Positions 1-7,208 of a stretch of 64,000 bases of DNA are shown here, one piece after another. Made by a program: the position numbers and the translations under genes. Source of the DNA: Chloroflexaceae bacterium (lineage in GTDB: Bacteria > Chloroflexota > Chloroflexia > Chloroflexales > Chloroflexaceae); the NCBI GenBank assembly GCA_025057155.1, contig JANWYD010000007.1, forward strand, positions 186,001 through 250,000. The letters are read 5' to 3'. Under the pieces are notes generated by a model. It was not told the origin of the DNA. It ran no database searches and worked only from the letters and a program-made list of their open reading frames with translations. Every line of letters begins with the position of its first letter. The first letter of the stretch is position 1.

Positions 1-1
1 C

Positions 2-1240
2 GGCGCGCGACCGCGGATCGAGGCCACTACGGTTCGCGAGCAGGCCCTCGAGGGGGCCGACTATGTGATCGCGATGTTCCAGGTGGGCGGCTACCGGCCC
101 GCCACGGTGACCGACTTCGAGATCCCCAGACGCTTCGGCCTGCGACAGACCATCGGCGACACTATCGGCATCGGCGGGATCATGCGCGGGTTGCGCACCA
201 TTCCGGTGCTCCTGGACATGTGCCGCGACATGGAGCGCCTCTGCCCCGATGCGACCTTGCTCCAGTATGTCAACCCGATGGCGATGAACTGCTGGGCGAT
301 CAGCCGCGCCAGTCGCATTAACGCCGTGGGCCTCTGCCACAGCGTGCAACACACCATTAGCGAACTGGCCTATGACCTGGGCCTGCCGGAGGAGGAGATT
401 GACTACCTCTGCGCCGGGATCAACCATATGGCCTTTTACCTGCGGCTGGCCCATCGGGGTGCGGACCTCTACCCGCGCCTGCGCCAGATCGTGGAGGAGA
501 ACCGGGCGCCGGCATGGAACCGGGTGCGCTACGAACTCTTCCGGCGCCTGGGCTACTTCGTGACCGAGTCGAGCGAGCACGTGAGCGAGTACACCCCCTG
601 GTTCATCAAGCGCGACCGGCCCGACCTGATCGAGCGGTTCAACATCCCGCTCGACGAATACCCGGCCCGTTGCGAGCGGCAGATTGCCGAATGGGAGGGG
701 ATGCGCCCGTTGCTGGAGCATGGTGACGCAGCGGCCCTGGCGCGCTACGAGCAGGAGACGCGCGAACGGCGTCTGGCCGAGATCGCCGCGCGCGACCCGC
801 ACCTGGCGGGCTACCTGCGGCAGCGCTGGGCGCGCGAGCGCCAGGAGGGGGGCGCGCCCTCCGGCGAGTACGGCGCGCTGATCATCCATGCGATGGAGAC
901 CGGTCAGCCACGGGTGATCTACGGCAACGTCGCCAACCACGGGCTGATTGACAACCTCCCCCAGGGGTGCTGCGTCGAAGTGCCCTGCCTGGTGGACCGC
1001 AACGGCGTGCAGCCGACCCGGGTGGGGGCTCTGCCACCGCAGCTTGCCGCGCTGATGCAGACCAACATCAACGTGCAGGCGTTGACGGTGGAAGCGGCGC
1101 TCACCGGGAAACGCGAACACATCTACCATGCCGCCATGCTCGATCCCCATACTGGCGCCGAACTCGATCTCGAGCAGATCTGGGCGCTGGTGGATGCGTT
1201 GATCGCCGCCCATGGCGACTGGCTGCCGGCCTATAGCTGA
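2..1240 (+). CDS. GH4 family glycosidase (alpha-galactosidase-like), 5' truncated by window edge
   Basis: The reading frame is already open at base 2, so the gene starts before the window; the GTG at 65 is internal. GH4 enzymes are NAD- and Mn-dependent glycosidases that act by a redox-elimination mechanism in the cytoplasm. Visible family blocks are QVGGY, DTIGIGGIMRGLR, NPMAMNCW, GLCHSVQ and AGINHMAFYL; the Cys and His of CHSVQ and the NHMAF region are the expected metal-binding positions. The N-terminal Rossmann GxG motif (about 60-70 residues) is missing because of the cut. The CHSVQ form fits alpha-galactosidase or alpha-galacturonidase better than 6-phospho-glycosidases. Substrate is inferred only. 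A GATTTTG-type repeat follows the stop codon. Confidence 0.9.
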   Translation, partial: GARPRIEATTVREQALEGADYVIAMFQVGGYRPATVTDFEIPRRFGLRQTIGDTIGIGGIMRGLRTIPVLLDMCRDMERLCPDATLLQYVNPMAMNCWAISRASRINAVGLCHSVQHTISELAYDLGLPEEEIDYLCAGINHMAFYLRLAHRGADLYPRLRQIVEENRAPAWNRVRYELFRRLGYFVTESSEHVSEYTPWFIKRDRPDLIERFNIPLDEYPARCERQIAEWEGMRPLLEHGDAAALARYEQETRERRLAEIAARDPHLAGYLRQRWARERQEGGAPSGEYGALIIHAMETGQPRVIYGNVANHGLIDNLPQGCCVEVPCLVDRNGVQPTRVGALPPQLAALMQTNINVQALTVEAALTGKREHIYHAAMLDPHTGAELDLEQIWALVDALIAAHGDWLPAYS

Positions 1241-1251
1241 TGCTCCTCATA

Positions 1252-1291
1252 TTTCGGATTGTGGATTTTGGATTTTGGATGTTGGATTGCC
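1252..1291 (+). repeat. GATTTTG tail repeat after GH4 stop
   Basis: A G/T-rich run built from GGATTTTGGATTTTGGAT starts 12 bases after the GH4 stop codon and ends in GGATTGCC-ATATAG. The same motif, in the same orientation to the gene, follows the stop codons at 3622, 10577 and (minus strand) 28005. Confidence 0.7.
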
Positions 1292-1404
1292 ATATAGGAC
1301 ATCAAGAAGTGATCTGGCGATGAGGCGCATGCATGTCAGCCGGAATTTGTATAAGAGGATTGTAGGGAAGCGGCGAAGCCCCTCCAGGCCTCTGCCAACT
1401 GTGG

Positions 1405-1410
1405 TACAAT
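1405..1410 (+). promoter_or_regulatory. Putative -10 box of the MFS exporter gene
   Basis: TACAAT sits in the context TGTGGTACAATAG, an extended -10 form. No good -35 is visible. The identical 11-base core GTGGTACAATAG recurs before the small membrane protein gene at 34741. The -10 lies 13 bases upstream of the TetR-type palindrome. Confidence 0.5.
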
Positions 1411-1422
1411 AGTCTATGACTG

Positions 1423-1436
1423 ACCGACCGGTCGGT
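1423..1436. promoter_or_regulatory. TetR-type operator palindrome
   Basis: ACCGACCGGTCGGT is a perfect 14-bp palindrome lying between the -10 box and the ribosome binding site of the MFS gene, where a bound dimer would block transcription. Palindromes of this shape are typical of TetR/AcrR operators, and a TetR gene follows the MFS gene. The regulator-operator match is inferred. Confidence 0.7.
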
Positions 1437-1454
1437 AACTTGAGGAGGTGCACC

Positions 1455-2846
1455 ATGGAACCTTCGCCTGAACGACGGCGCAATCAGGTGCTGGGGCTGC
1501 TCTTTGTCGGCGTCTTGATGGCGGCGCTGGACATCGCCATCGTCGGGCCGGCCCTGCCGGCCATCCAGGGCGACTTCGGGGTGACCGAGAAGGCCCTGGC
1601 CTGGGTCTTTTCGCTCTATGTGCTTGGCAACCTGGTCGGCACGCCGGTGATGGCGGCCCTATCGGACCGCGCGGGCCGGCGCTGGATCTACGCCCTGTGT
1701 GTCGGCGGCTTCGCCCTCGGCTCGCTGATCGTGGCCCTGGCCCCGACATTCGCCATCCTGCTGGCGGGACGTCTGCTCCAGGGGTTCAGCGCGGGCGGCA
1801 TCTTTCCCGTGGCGAGCGCGGTGGTGGGCGACACCTTTCCGCCTGAGCAGCGCGGTTCGGCGCTGGGGCTGCTGGGCGCGGTCTTCGGCATCGCCTTTCT
1901 GATCGGCCCCATCCTGGGCGGCGTGCTGCTGCTGCTGGGCTGGCCGTGGTTGTTCCTGATCAACCTGCCCATCGCGCTGGCGGTGATCGCCCTTAGCCTG
2001 CGCCTGCTGCCCACGGCCAGCGCGCGCGCCGGGGCGCCCTTCGACCTGGCCGGCACGCTGACCCTGGGGGCGGCCCTGGCGGCCCTGGCCTACGGCCTCA
2101 CCGTGCTTGACCCGGCCCAGATCAGCCAGGGTCAGATCGATCCCCTGGCGCTGCCGATGCTGGCCGCTGCAATCCTGCTGCTGCCGGTGTTTCTCTGGAT
2201 TGAGCAGCGCGCCGGGGCGCCCATCCTGCAACCGGCCCTCTTCCGCTCACGCCCGATCCGCCTCACGGCGGCGCTGGCGGTTGGCGCGGGCATTGCCGAG
2301 ACAGCGGTGGTCTTCATTCCGGCTTTGCTCACCCTCGCCTTCGGCGTCAGCGCCTCCACCGCCAGCTTCATGCTCCTGGTGGTCGTCCTGGCCATGTCCG
2401 TCGGCTCGCCCATTTCAGGGCGCATGCTCGACCGTTTCGGCTCGCGGCTGGTGATTGCTGGTGGTACACTGTTGAGCGCGGCAGGGTTGCTGCTCCTCGG
2501 TCTGTTCCCCAGCAACCTGGTGTTGTTCTACGTGGCCTCAGTGCTGCTAGGGCTGGGGCTGGCGGTCCTGCTGGGGGCAGCCCTGCGCTACGTCTTGCTC
2601 AACGAAACCGCCGCCAGCGAGCGGGCCGCGGCGCAGGGCCTGCTAACGGTGACGATGGGCGTGGGCCAGTTGCTCGGCGCGGTGGTGGTCGGCCTGATCG
2701 CCGCGAGCGCGGCGCTGCCTCTCGACGGCTACGCGCGCGCCTTCCTGGCTATCGGTCTGCTGATGGCTGCACTCACCATCGCTGCTCTAGGATTGCGCGA
2801 CCGCGCCGCGGAGCGCCGGCGGGCGCTGGAAATGGCGACGCAGTGA
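1455..2846 (+). CDS. MFS drug-type exporter, DHA2 (14-TM) family
   Basis: Predicted inner-membrane proton-driven efflux pump of 463 residues. The segment LDIAIVGPALPAIQGDFG near the N-terminus is the DHA2 motif in TM1, and LSDRAGRR is the MFS loop 2-3 signature; the rest is a chain of hydrophobic helices, of length consistent with 14 TM. The start at 1455 is chosen because GAGGAGG lies 8-14 bases before it; an upstream in-frame ATG at 1416 would translate through the operator. A TetR regulator lies downstream on the same strand, so the pair is a likely self-regulated efflux unit. The substrate is unknown. Confidence 0.9.
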   Translation: MEPSPERRRNQVLGLLFVGVLMAALDIAIVGPALPAIQGDFGVTEKALAWVFSLYVLGNLVGTPVMAALSDRAGRRWIYALCVGGFALGSLIVALAPTFAILLAGRLLQGFSAGGIFPVASAVVGDTFPPEQRGSALGLLGAVFGIAFLIGPILGGVLLLLGWPWLFLINLPIALAVIALSLRLLPTASARAGAPFDLAGTLTLGAALAALAYGLTVLDPAQISQGQIDPLALPMLAAAILLLPVFLWIEQRAGAPILQPALFRSRPIRLTAALAVGAGIAETAVVFIPALLTLAFGVSASTASFMLLVVVLAMSVGSPISGRMLDRFGSRLVIAGGTLLSAAGLLLLGLFPSNLVLFYVASVLLGLGLAVLLGAALRYVLLNETAASERAAAQGLLTVTMGVGQLLGAVVVGLIAASAALPLDGYARAFLAIGLLMAALTIAALGLRDRAAERRRALEMATQ

Positions 2847-2865
2847 TGCCGATGGGATGACCATT

Positions 2866-2964
2866 CCTCACCCGCCCCCGCCTCGCTGCGCTAGGTGCGC
2901 GGATGGAGGAAGGGGAGCGTTGCGCGCGCGCTGACGTCCTCACCCGCCCCCGCCTCGCTGCGCT
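2866..2964. repeat. 27-bp direct repeat between MFS and TetR genes
   Basis: A 27-bp sequence beginning CCTCACCCGCCCCCGCC occurs at 2866-2892 and again, perfectly, at 2938-2964. It is C-rich and non-coding in appearance. The following sequence, to about 3020, has a CCTCCCTCCCC / GGGGGGAGGG inverted arrangement. Confidence 0.75.
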
Positions 2965-3040
2965 CGGCCCCCCCTCCCTCCCCACCGCAGGTGGAGAGGT
3001 AGGGGGCCGGGGGGAGGGTGAGGAGCAAAGGAGTTCCGCC

Positions 3041-3622
3041 ATGAGCGGATCAGCGGATAGCGTCCGGGAAACGATCATTGTCGAGGCGGCGCGGCTCATT
3101 GTGGCCCATGGATACGACGGCGTGGCCATGCGTGAAATCGCCGAAGCGGCGGGGATCTCCAAGCCCGGCCTGTACTACCACTTTCGCGACAAGGAGGATT
3201 TGCTGGAGGCGGTGCTGACGCACTGGGTCGCCGAGACTGAGGCGCTGGTGGCGGCGGCGCGGCAGGCGCCCGACACGCGCGCCCGGTTGACCGTGCTGGT
3301 GCGCGGGCTATTCGCCCAGGCGCCTCTCCAGCGGGCGCTCATCCGCCTCGGCACGCAGGATCTGCCCCGTCTGGGCGAGGCTACGCGAGAGCGAATCCAG
3401 CGCTGCTACGCCAGCGGCTTCCTGGAGCCAATCGAGGCCATCATCCGCGATGGGGTGGCGCGGGGCGAGTTGCGCCCGATCAACCCCCATCTGGCCACCT
3501 GGCTGCTGCTGGGGATGCTCTACCCTTTCTTCCATACCGACCATCCCTGCGCCCGCCTGGCCGATGAGCAGACGGCAACCCAGATCGTTGAGATTCTGCT
3601 GGATGGGATTGCGGCGCAATAG
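3041..3622 (+). CDS. TetR/AcrR family transcriptional regulator
   Basis: 193 residues, the normal size. The N-terminal helix-turn-helix (about residues 8-55) reads EAARLIVAHGYDGVAMREIAEAAGISKPGLYYHFRDK in the genome, the classic TetR pattern (…GLYYHFRDKEDLLEAVL). The C-terminal ligand domain is of TetR_C type. The start at 3041 is chosen because AAAGGAG lies 9-15 bases upstream and because the longer frame from 2903 reads repeat-like sequence. It most likely represses the MFS exporter through the palindrome at 1423-1436 and releases it on binding the exported compound; this link is inferred from position. Confidence 0.9.
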   Translation: MSGSADSVRETIIVEAARLIVAHGYDGVAMREIAEAAGISKPGLYYHFRDKEDLLEAVLTHWVAETEALVAAARQAPDTRARLTVLVRGLFAQAPLQRALIRLGTQDLPRLGEATRERIQRCYASGFLEPIEAIIRDGVARGELRPINPHLATWLLLGMLYPFFHTDHPCARLADEQTATQIVEILLDGIAAQ

Positions 3623-3640
3623 GGGCAACCTCATTGTACT

Positions 3641-3674
3641 ATTTTGGATTTGGGATTTTGGATTTTGGATTGCC
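3641..3674 (+). repeat. GATTTTG tail repeat after tetR stop
   Basis: ATTTTGGATTTGGGATTTTGG followed by GATTGCCGGATATAG, 18 bases after the TetR stop codon and in the same orientation as the copy at 1252. Confidence 0.7.
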
Positions 3675-3691
3675 GGATATAGCGTTCTCAT

Positions 3692-4016
3692 TGGTCTGTG
3701 AACAGGTTTTTTTCTCAACCCGCCCCCTCCTCAACCCTCCCCCGCCGGGGGAGGACGTCTGGCACCTCCCCCCAACGGGTGGAGGCTGGGTTCTCAGGTG
3801 TAGGGTTTTTCGAGCGAGCAGGGGTTTTCGGCATTCCAATGCGCTTGCGATTCCTCACCCCCCCGCCCTCCTCTCTCGCTCGCGGGAGAGGGGAGAGTCG
3901 GGCGTCCCAATGCCCCGGATGGCGCATGCGACGCGAGCCTGCGCTGGAAAACCCTACACCTGAGAATGCAGGCCGGGAGGAGGGCGGAAACGCCAGGAAA
4001 CTTACGTCACAGACTA
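3692..4016. repeat. Family B repeat, copy 1, interrupted by a family A element
   Basis: The ends are GGTCTGTGAAC on the left and ACGTCACAGACTA on the right, an imperfect inverted repeat. The interior has the family B palindromes CCCTCCCCCGCCGGGGG and CCTCCCCCCAACGGG. Compared with the intact copy at 32326-32468, the sequence breaks after GGAGGCTGGG (3790) and resumes near 3967. The intervening bases are a family A element. Confidence 0.75.
3791..3966 (-). mobile_element. Family A MITE-like element, copy 1 (nested)
   Basis: 176 bp bounded by TTCTCAGGTGTAGGGTTTT and its inverted copy ending ACCCTACACCTGAGAA. There is no coding capacity. The interior carries the shared blocks GGCATTCCAATGCGC and GATGGCGCATGCGACGCGAG in the opposite orientation to copies 2 and 3. 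It is inserted in a family B repeat; the flanks AGGCTGGG and AGGCCGGG look like a slightly diverged target duplication. Confidence 0.75.
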
Positions 4017-4066
4017 TTCACGACGCCTGGCGCGATGTGTGTGCATTGACTCACAGGAATGGGATC

Positions 4067-4894
4067 ATGAGCGATTTCGACTGGCTGCGGCAGCGCCTGG
4101 AGAGCGCCTTCGGGCAGTTGCTCTCCCAGGCCCCTGAACTGGCGCGGATCTGGGGGCAGTGGTTCGAGGCCCTGGAGGGTGAACCCGTGCCCCTGGCGCG
4201 CCTGGAGAAGCCGCTACGGGAAGTGCGGCTGGCCCTGGTGACGACGGGGGGCGTGCATCTGCGCGCGCAAACGCCGTTTGACATGCGCGACTCGCGCGGC
4301 GATCCCACTTACCGGGCCATTCCCGCCGATACGCCTGTGAACGAGCTGGCGATCACCCACGACTACTACGACCACACCGACGCCGAGCGCGATCTGAACA
4401 TCCTCTTTCCGCTGGAACTCGCGCGCGAACTGGCGGCCCGCGGCGCCATCGGCGGTCTGGGAACCTGTTACGGCTTCATGGGGCACATCGAGCCGCCCCA
4501 CGTCGAGACGCTGATCCGCCAGACCGCGCCCGAGGTGGCGGGCATGCTGCGGCAGGAGAAGATTGATGCGGTGCTGCTAACCCCTGCCTGAGGGCTGTGC
4601 AATCAGTCCGTGGGACTGATCGCCAGGGTCATCGAGAGTTTTGGCATCCCAACCGTGTGCATTATCGCTCTGCGCGAGATCGCCGAGCGGGTGCGCCCGC
4701 CGCGCGCCATTCATCTGAAGTGGCCCTTTGGTCATCCCCTGGGAGAGCCGGGTAACCGGGCGCAGCAACTCTGCGTGCTGTACATTGCGCTCCAGGCTCT
4801 CTATACCGTGCGCGAGTCGGGGACGATCTATGATCCAGGCTGGCGTTGGCGCCGCGAGGAGTATGAAGAACCCGATCGCTGGGATCTGCCTTGA
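4067..4894 (+). CDS. GrdB/PrdB-like reductase family protein, candidate selenoprotein (UGA = Sec175)
   Basis: One frame runs from ATG 4067 through an in-frame TGA at 4589-4591 to a stop at 4894, giving 275 residues if the TGA is read as selenocysteine. The product belongs to the glycine/sarcosine/betaine reductase selenoprotein B-like family. The sequence around the TGA reads LLTPA-U-GLCNQSVG, so Sec would be the first residue of a UxxC redox pair with Cys178; homologues usually have CxxC here. The 100 residues after the TGA stay in frame and family-like (IPTVCIIALREIAERV, WPFGHPLGEPGN). A hairpin of bacterial SECIS type starts 10 bases after the TGA, and a tRNA-Sec gene lies at 30412-30505. 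The reaction is unknown; a thiol/selenol reductase role is inferred. The alternative is a nonsense mutation. Confidence 0.85.
4589..4591 (+). other. In-frame UGA, predicted selenocysteine codon
   Basis: TGA lies between GCC (Ala) and GGG (Gly), at the position where the family has the first Cys of CxxC. The frame continues open for 101 codons. Confidence 0.8.
4602..4620 (+). promoter_or_regulatory. bSECIS-like stem-loop
   Basis: ATCAGTCC-GTG-GGACTGAT forms a perfect 8-bp stem with a 3-base loop that begins with G. The loop starts at base +19 after the UGA, the same distance as the GGU loop of the E. coli fdhF SECIS and within the accepted 16-37 range for bacterial SECIS elements. Confidence 0.75.
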
Positions 4895-5065
4895 GGGCAG
4901 CTTCGCGAGGCGGCACTCCAGCGCTGTTGATTGTGTGACGGCAAAGCAGTCGCCGACCATGGCCGCGTAGCGGGCCGCGCCGGGGTAGGACGATGCTCCC
5001 TCCCCTCGCCTGCCCGTCTGGCCTTGCGTCCTGCTTTCACGCACCCTCGGGCGCATAACGGGTCC

Positions 5066-5335
5066 TCACCCGGACCGGTCACGCCGCTTGCCGCGTCCGG
5101 AGAGGCGAGTGGCGTCCGGGGCGAAGGTGATCGTGAAGGGACGCTCGATGGCCCCCTCAGGGCAGTAGCTCTCGCACACCTCGCAGAAGGTGCAATCTTC
5201 TGGCCGCGTGATCACGGGCAGACCCCCCAGGATCGTCACGGCACGCGTCGGGCAGAGCTCGACGCACAGGCCGCAGCCGGTGCACAGCCGAACGTTGATC
5301 AGCGGAAGGACGTACTGGTACTGGTGGGATGCCAT
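5066..5335 (-). CDS. Ferredoxin, 2x[4Fe-4S]
   Basis: 89 residues with two complete cluster motifs, CTGCGLCVELCP and CTFCEVCESYCP, each of CxxCxxCxxxCP type, so a bacterial two-cluster ferredoxin acting as a soluble electron carrier. The first motif is followed by TRAVTILGGLPVI, as in ferredoxins with a short linker. The start at 5335 is chosen because AGGAGGG lies just upstream; the longer open frame reads non-conserved sequence. It converges on the selenoprotein gene and is divergent from the Crp/Fnr gene at 5698. It could be the electron donor of the neighbouring redox protein, but that is only a positional inference. Confidence 0.9.
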   Translation of the reverse strand: MASHQYQYVLPLINVRLCTGCGLCVELCPTRAVTILGGLPVITRPEDCTFCEVCESYCPEGAIERPFTITFAPDATRLSGRGKRRDRSG

Positions 5336-5697
5336 GCTCCCTCCTGCCTGCCATCCGCAGCGGGCAGTTGCCGAGCGGTGCGGCCGGTATCCGCGTGCCG
5401 GCAGGCGCCAGTGTAGCACCGACGGGCGTCCCTGGAAGCGACAATTCTCACAGGGATGGTGTGGGACCTGGCGTGTATGCCACGGGGTCGCTCCCTTAAG
5501 TGTGATGAAGGTATAATGCGTGAGGAGTGGGCCGGTTGCCTTCGGCGCCGAGGGAAGCGCCGAGCGCCGGCAGCATTTCTCAAAACGATTGATCCGCAAC
5601 GATGGCGGCGCAAGCGTCGCGAGCCGCACGGCTCAGGGTTCTAAACGGATCGATCATTCCGGTCAGTACTCTGTGGTTGAGCGATGAGGGGCGGCCA
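5336..5697. promoter_or_regulatory. Divergent promoter region, ferredoxin / Crp-Fnr
   Basis: Gene-free 362-bp region. On the plus strand GTATAAT at 5511-5517 is a good -10 box, which would give a leader of about 170 bases before the Crp/Fnr start. This leader contains a nested hairpin around 5532-5575 (TCGGCGC / GCGCCGA inside GCCGG / CCGGC). No clear Fnr box (TTGAT-N4-ATCAA) is visible. Confidence 0.45.
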
Positions 5698-6369
5698 ATG
5701 ACCAGTTATGCGCCGATGCTGGAGCAGATGCCCCCGTTCGCCGGCCTGCCCGAAACGACCCTGCGCGCCCTGGCGGCGATCATGACGGTCCTGGAGCGTC
5801 CAGCGGGGACGACGCTGCAACTTGAGGGCGAGCCGGCTGAGGCGATGTATCTGGTCGTCGCCGGACGGGTGAAGCTCTACCGCCTTTCGACCGGCGGTCG
5901 CGAGCAGGTGCTCGGGATCGTCGGGGCGGGCGGGCTGTTTAATGCCGTGCCGATCTTTGATGGCGGCCCCTGCCCCGCCAGTGCCGAGACGCTGGATGAC
6001 GCGGTGCTGGCGGCTTTGCCGCGCCAGCGACTGCTCGAGCTCATCGACTCGCACCCGGCGCTGGCACGGGCGCTCCTGAGCGAGCTTGCCGCAAGGCTGC
6101 GTCACATGGTTGACCTGGTTGACACCCTTGCCCTGCACACGGTGCAGGGACGCCTGGCCCGGCTGTTGCTCGAGCAGGCCCGGGCAGCCGAACGGGGCGC
6201 GCCGGTCGCTCCGCTTACCCAGGCTCAGATGGCCGCGCGTCTGGGAACGGTGCGCGAGATGGTGAGCCGCACCCTCAAGAGCTTTGAGGCCCTCGGACTG
6301 ATCCGCATGGAGCGCAACGCGATCCATGTGCTCGACCGGGCAGGTCTCGAGCGCCAGACCGACCTGTGA
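5698..6369 (+). CDS. Crp/Fnr family transcriptional regulator
   Basis: 223 residues. The N-terminal cyclic-nucleotide-binding fold (residues about 10-120: GTTLQLEGEPAEAMYLVVAG, VKLYRLSTGGREQVLGIVG) is followed by a dimer helix and a C-terminal winged HTH of Crp type (LTQAQMAARLGTVREMVSRTLKSFE, about residues 170-195). The Fnr cysteine cluster is absent, so it is not an [4Fe-4S] oxygen sensor. The start at 5698 follows GATGAGGGGCGGCCA. It is divergent from the ferredoxin gene and may control it; the effector is unknown. A long inverted repeat after the stop separates it from the convergent response-regulator gene. Confidence 0.92.
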   Translation: MTSYAPMLEQMPPFAGLPETTLRALAAIMTVLERPAGTTLQLEGEPAEAMYLVVAGRVKLYRLSTGGREQVLGIVGAGGLFNAVPIFDGGPCPASAETLDDAVLAALPRQRLLELIDSHPALARALLSELAARLRHMVDLVDTLALHTVQGRLARLLLEQARAAERGAPVAPLTQAQMAARLGTVREMVSRTLKSFEALGLIRMERNAIHVLDRAGLERQTDL

Positions 6370-6390
6370 CGGGCAACGAACGTGAACGGC

Positions 6391-6450
6391 GCCGAGGTCC
6401 GCAACCCGCTTCAGAATGGCAAAAACGCAGTGCCGGTTGCGGACCTCGGC
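6391..6450. terminator. Long inverted repeat between convergent genes
   Basis: GCCGAGGTCCGCAACC (6391-6406) and its perfect inverted copy (6435-6450) form a 16-bp stem around a 28-base loop, between crp/fnr and the oppositely oriented response regulator. There is no T-run, so it may act as a bidirectional transcription barrier rather than a canonical intrinsic terminator. Confidence 0.5.
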
Positions 6451-6485
6451 GTTGTGGCGCGCCGTTGTTCCGGGAGAGGCGGACA

Positions 6486-7208
6486 CTACTCCGTGGAGGA
6501 CGGATCGCTGCTGAGGGTGTAGCCCATTTTGATCCAGCCCTTCTTGATAGCGTAGATCACCGCCATCGTGCGGTCGTTGACCTGCAGCTTGGAGAGGATG
6601 GAGGTAATATGGTTCTTGACCGTCTGCCCGCTGATGGACAATTCGTTGGCGATTTCCTTATTGGAAAGACCGCGAGCAATGCAGTCGAGGATTTCGATCT
6701 CCCGGCTGGTGAGGGGGGCGAAGAGATTTGAGGTCTGTTCATCATCGGTGGCGGCCAGTTCGCGGAACTGGTGGAGCACTCGGGTGGCGACGGCGGGGCG
6801 AGCCAGCACGGCATCGTTAATCAAATAGCGACCCTTCGCAACCTCGCGGATGAACATCAGCAGTTCCTCAGGGTGCACATCCTTGGACGAATAGGCGGCC
6901 GCGCCGACCTTGATCGCCTGGAACAGTTGATCATCGTCCTCATAGACGCTGAGCACAATGATTCCGATGCGCGGGTCACGGCGTTTGATCACCCGCGCAA
7001 CCTCCAGACCGTTGAGGCCAGGCAGATTGATATCCACCAGGACCACATCGGGGTTGAGGCGCTCAGTAAGCTTAAGGGCTTCCTGACCGTTTTCCGCCTC
7101 GCCGACCACCGTAATATCATCGGCGTCTTCGAGACTCCAGCGGATCCCCTGGCGGAAAAGAGGGTGATCGTCTATGATCAATACGCGGATGGGATTTGGG
7201 TTCGTCAT
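6486..7208 (-). CDS. NarL/FixJ-type response regulator
   Basis: 240 residues. The receiver domain has the acidic pair DD at 13-14, the phospho-acceptor Asp59 in VVLVDINLPG and a conserved Lys in AAYSSKDV. The C-terminal LuxR-type HTH is complete (LTSREIEILDCIARGLSNKEIANELSISGQTVKNHI). It overlaps the stop of the upstream sensor kinase by four bases (ATGA), so the two are translationally coupled. The usual receiver Thr/Ser is retained (VLSVYEDDD). Targets are not evident; the family controls redox, biofilm or stress genes. Confidence 0.95.
   Translation of the reverse strand: MTNPNPIRVLIIDDHPLFRQGIRWSLEDADDITVVGEAENGQEALKLTERLNPDVVLVDINLPGLNGLEVARVIKRRDPRIGIIVLSVYEDDDQLFQAIKVGAAAYSSKDVHPEELLMFIREVAKGRYLINDAVLARPAVATRVLHQFRELAATDDEQTSNLFAPLTSREIEILDCIARGLSNKEIANELSISGQTVKNHITSILSKLQVNDRTMAVIYAIKKGWIKMGYTLSSDPSSTE

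Noticed and set aside
1659-2231. 190-residue minus-strand ORF inside the MFS gene
   Set aside because: Gln/Arg-rich shadow of a real gene on the other strand, with no conserved features.
4589-4591. Simple truncation of the GrdB-like gene by a stop codon
   Set aside because: Considered as the main alternative, but the exact CxxC position, the unbroken frame, the SECIS-like hairpin and the tRNA-Sec gene together favour selenocysteine.
4577-5056. Minus-strand ORF of 159 residues over the selenoprotein end
   Set aside because: Shadow frame; the plus strand carries family-conserved sequence up to 4894.
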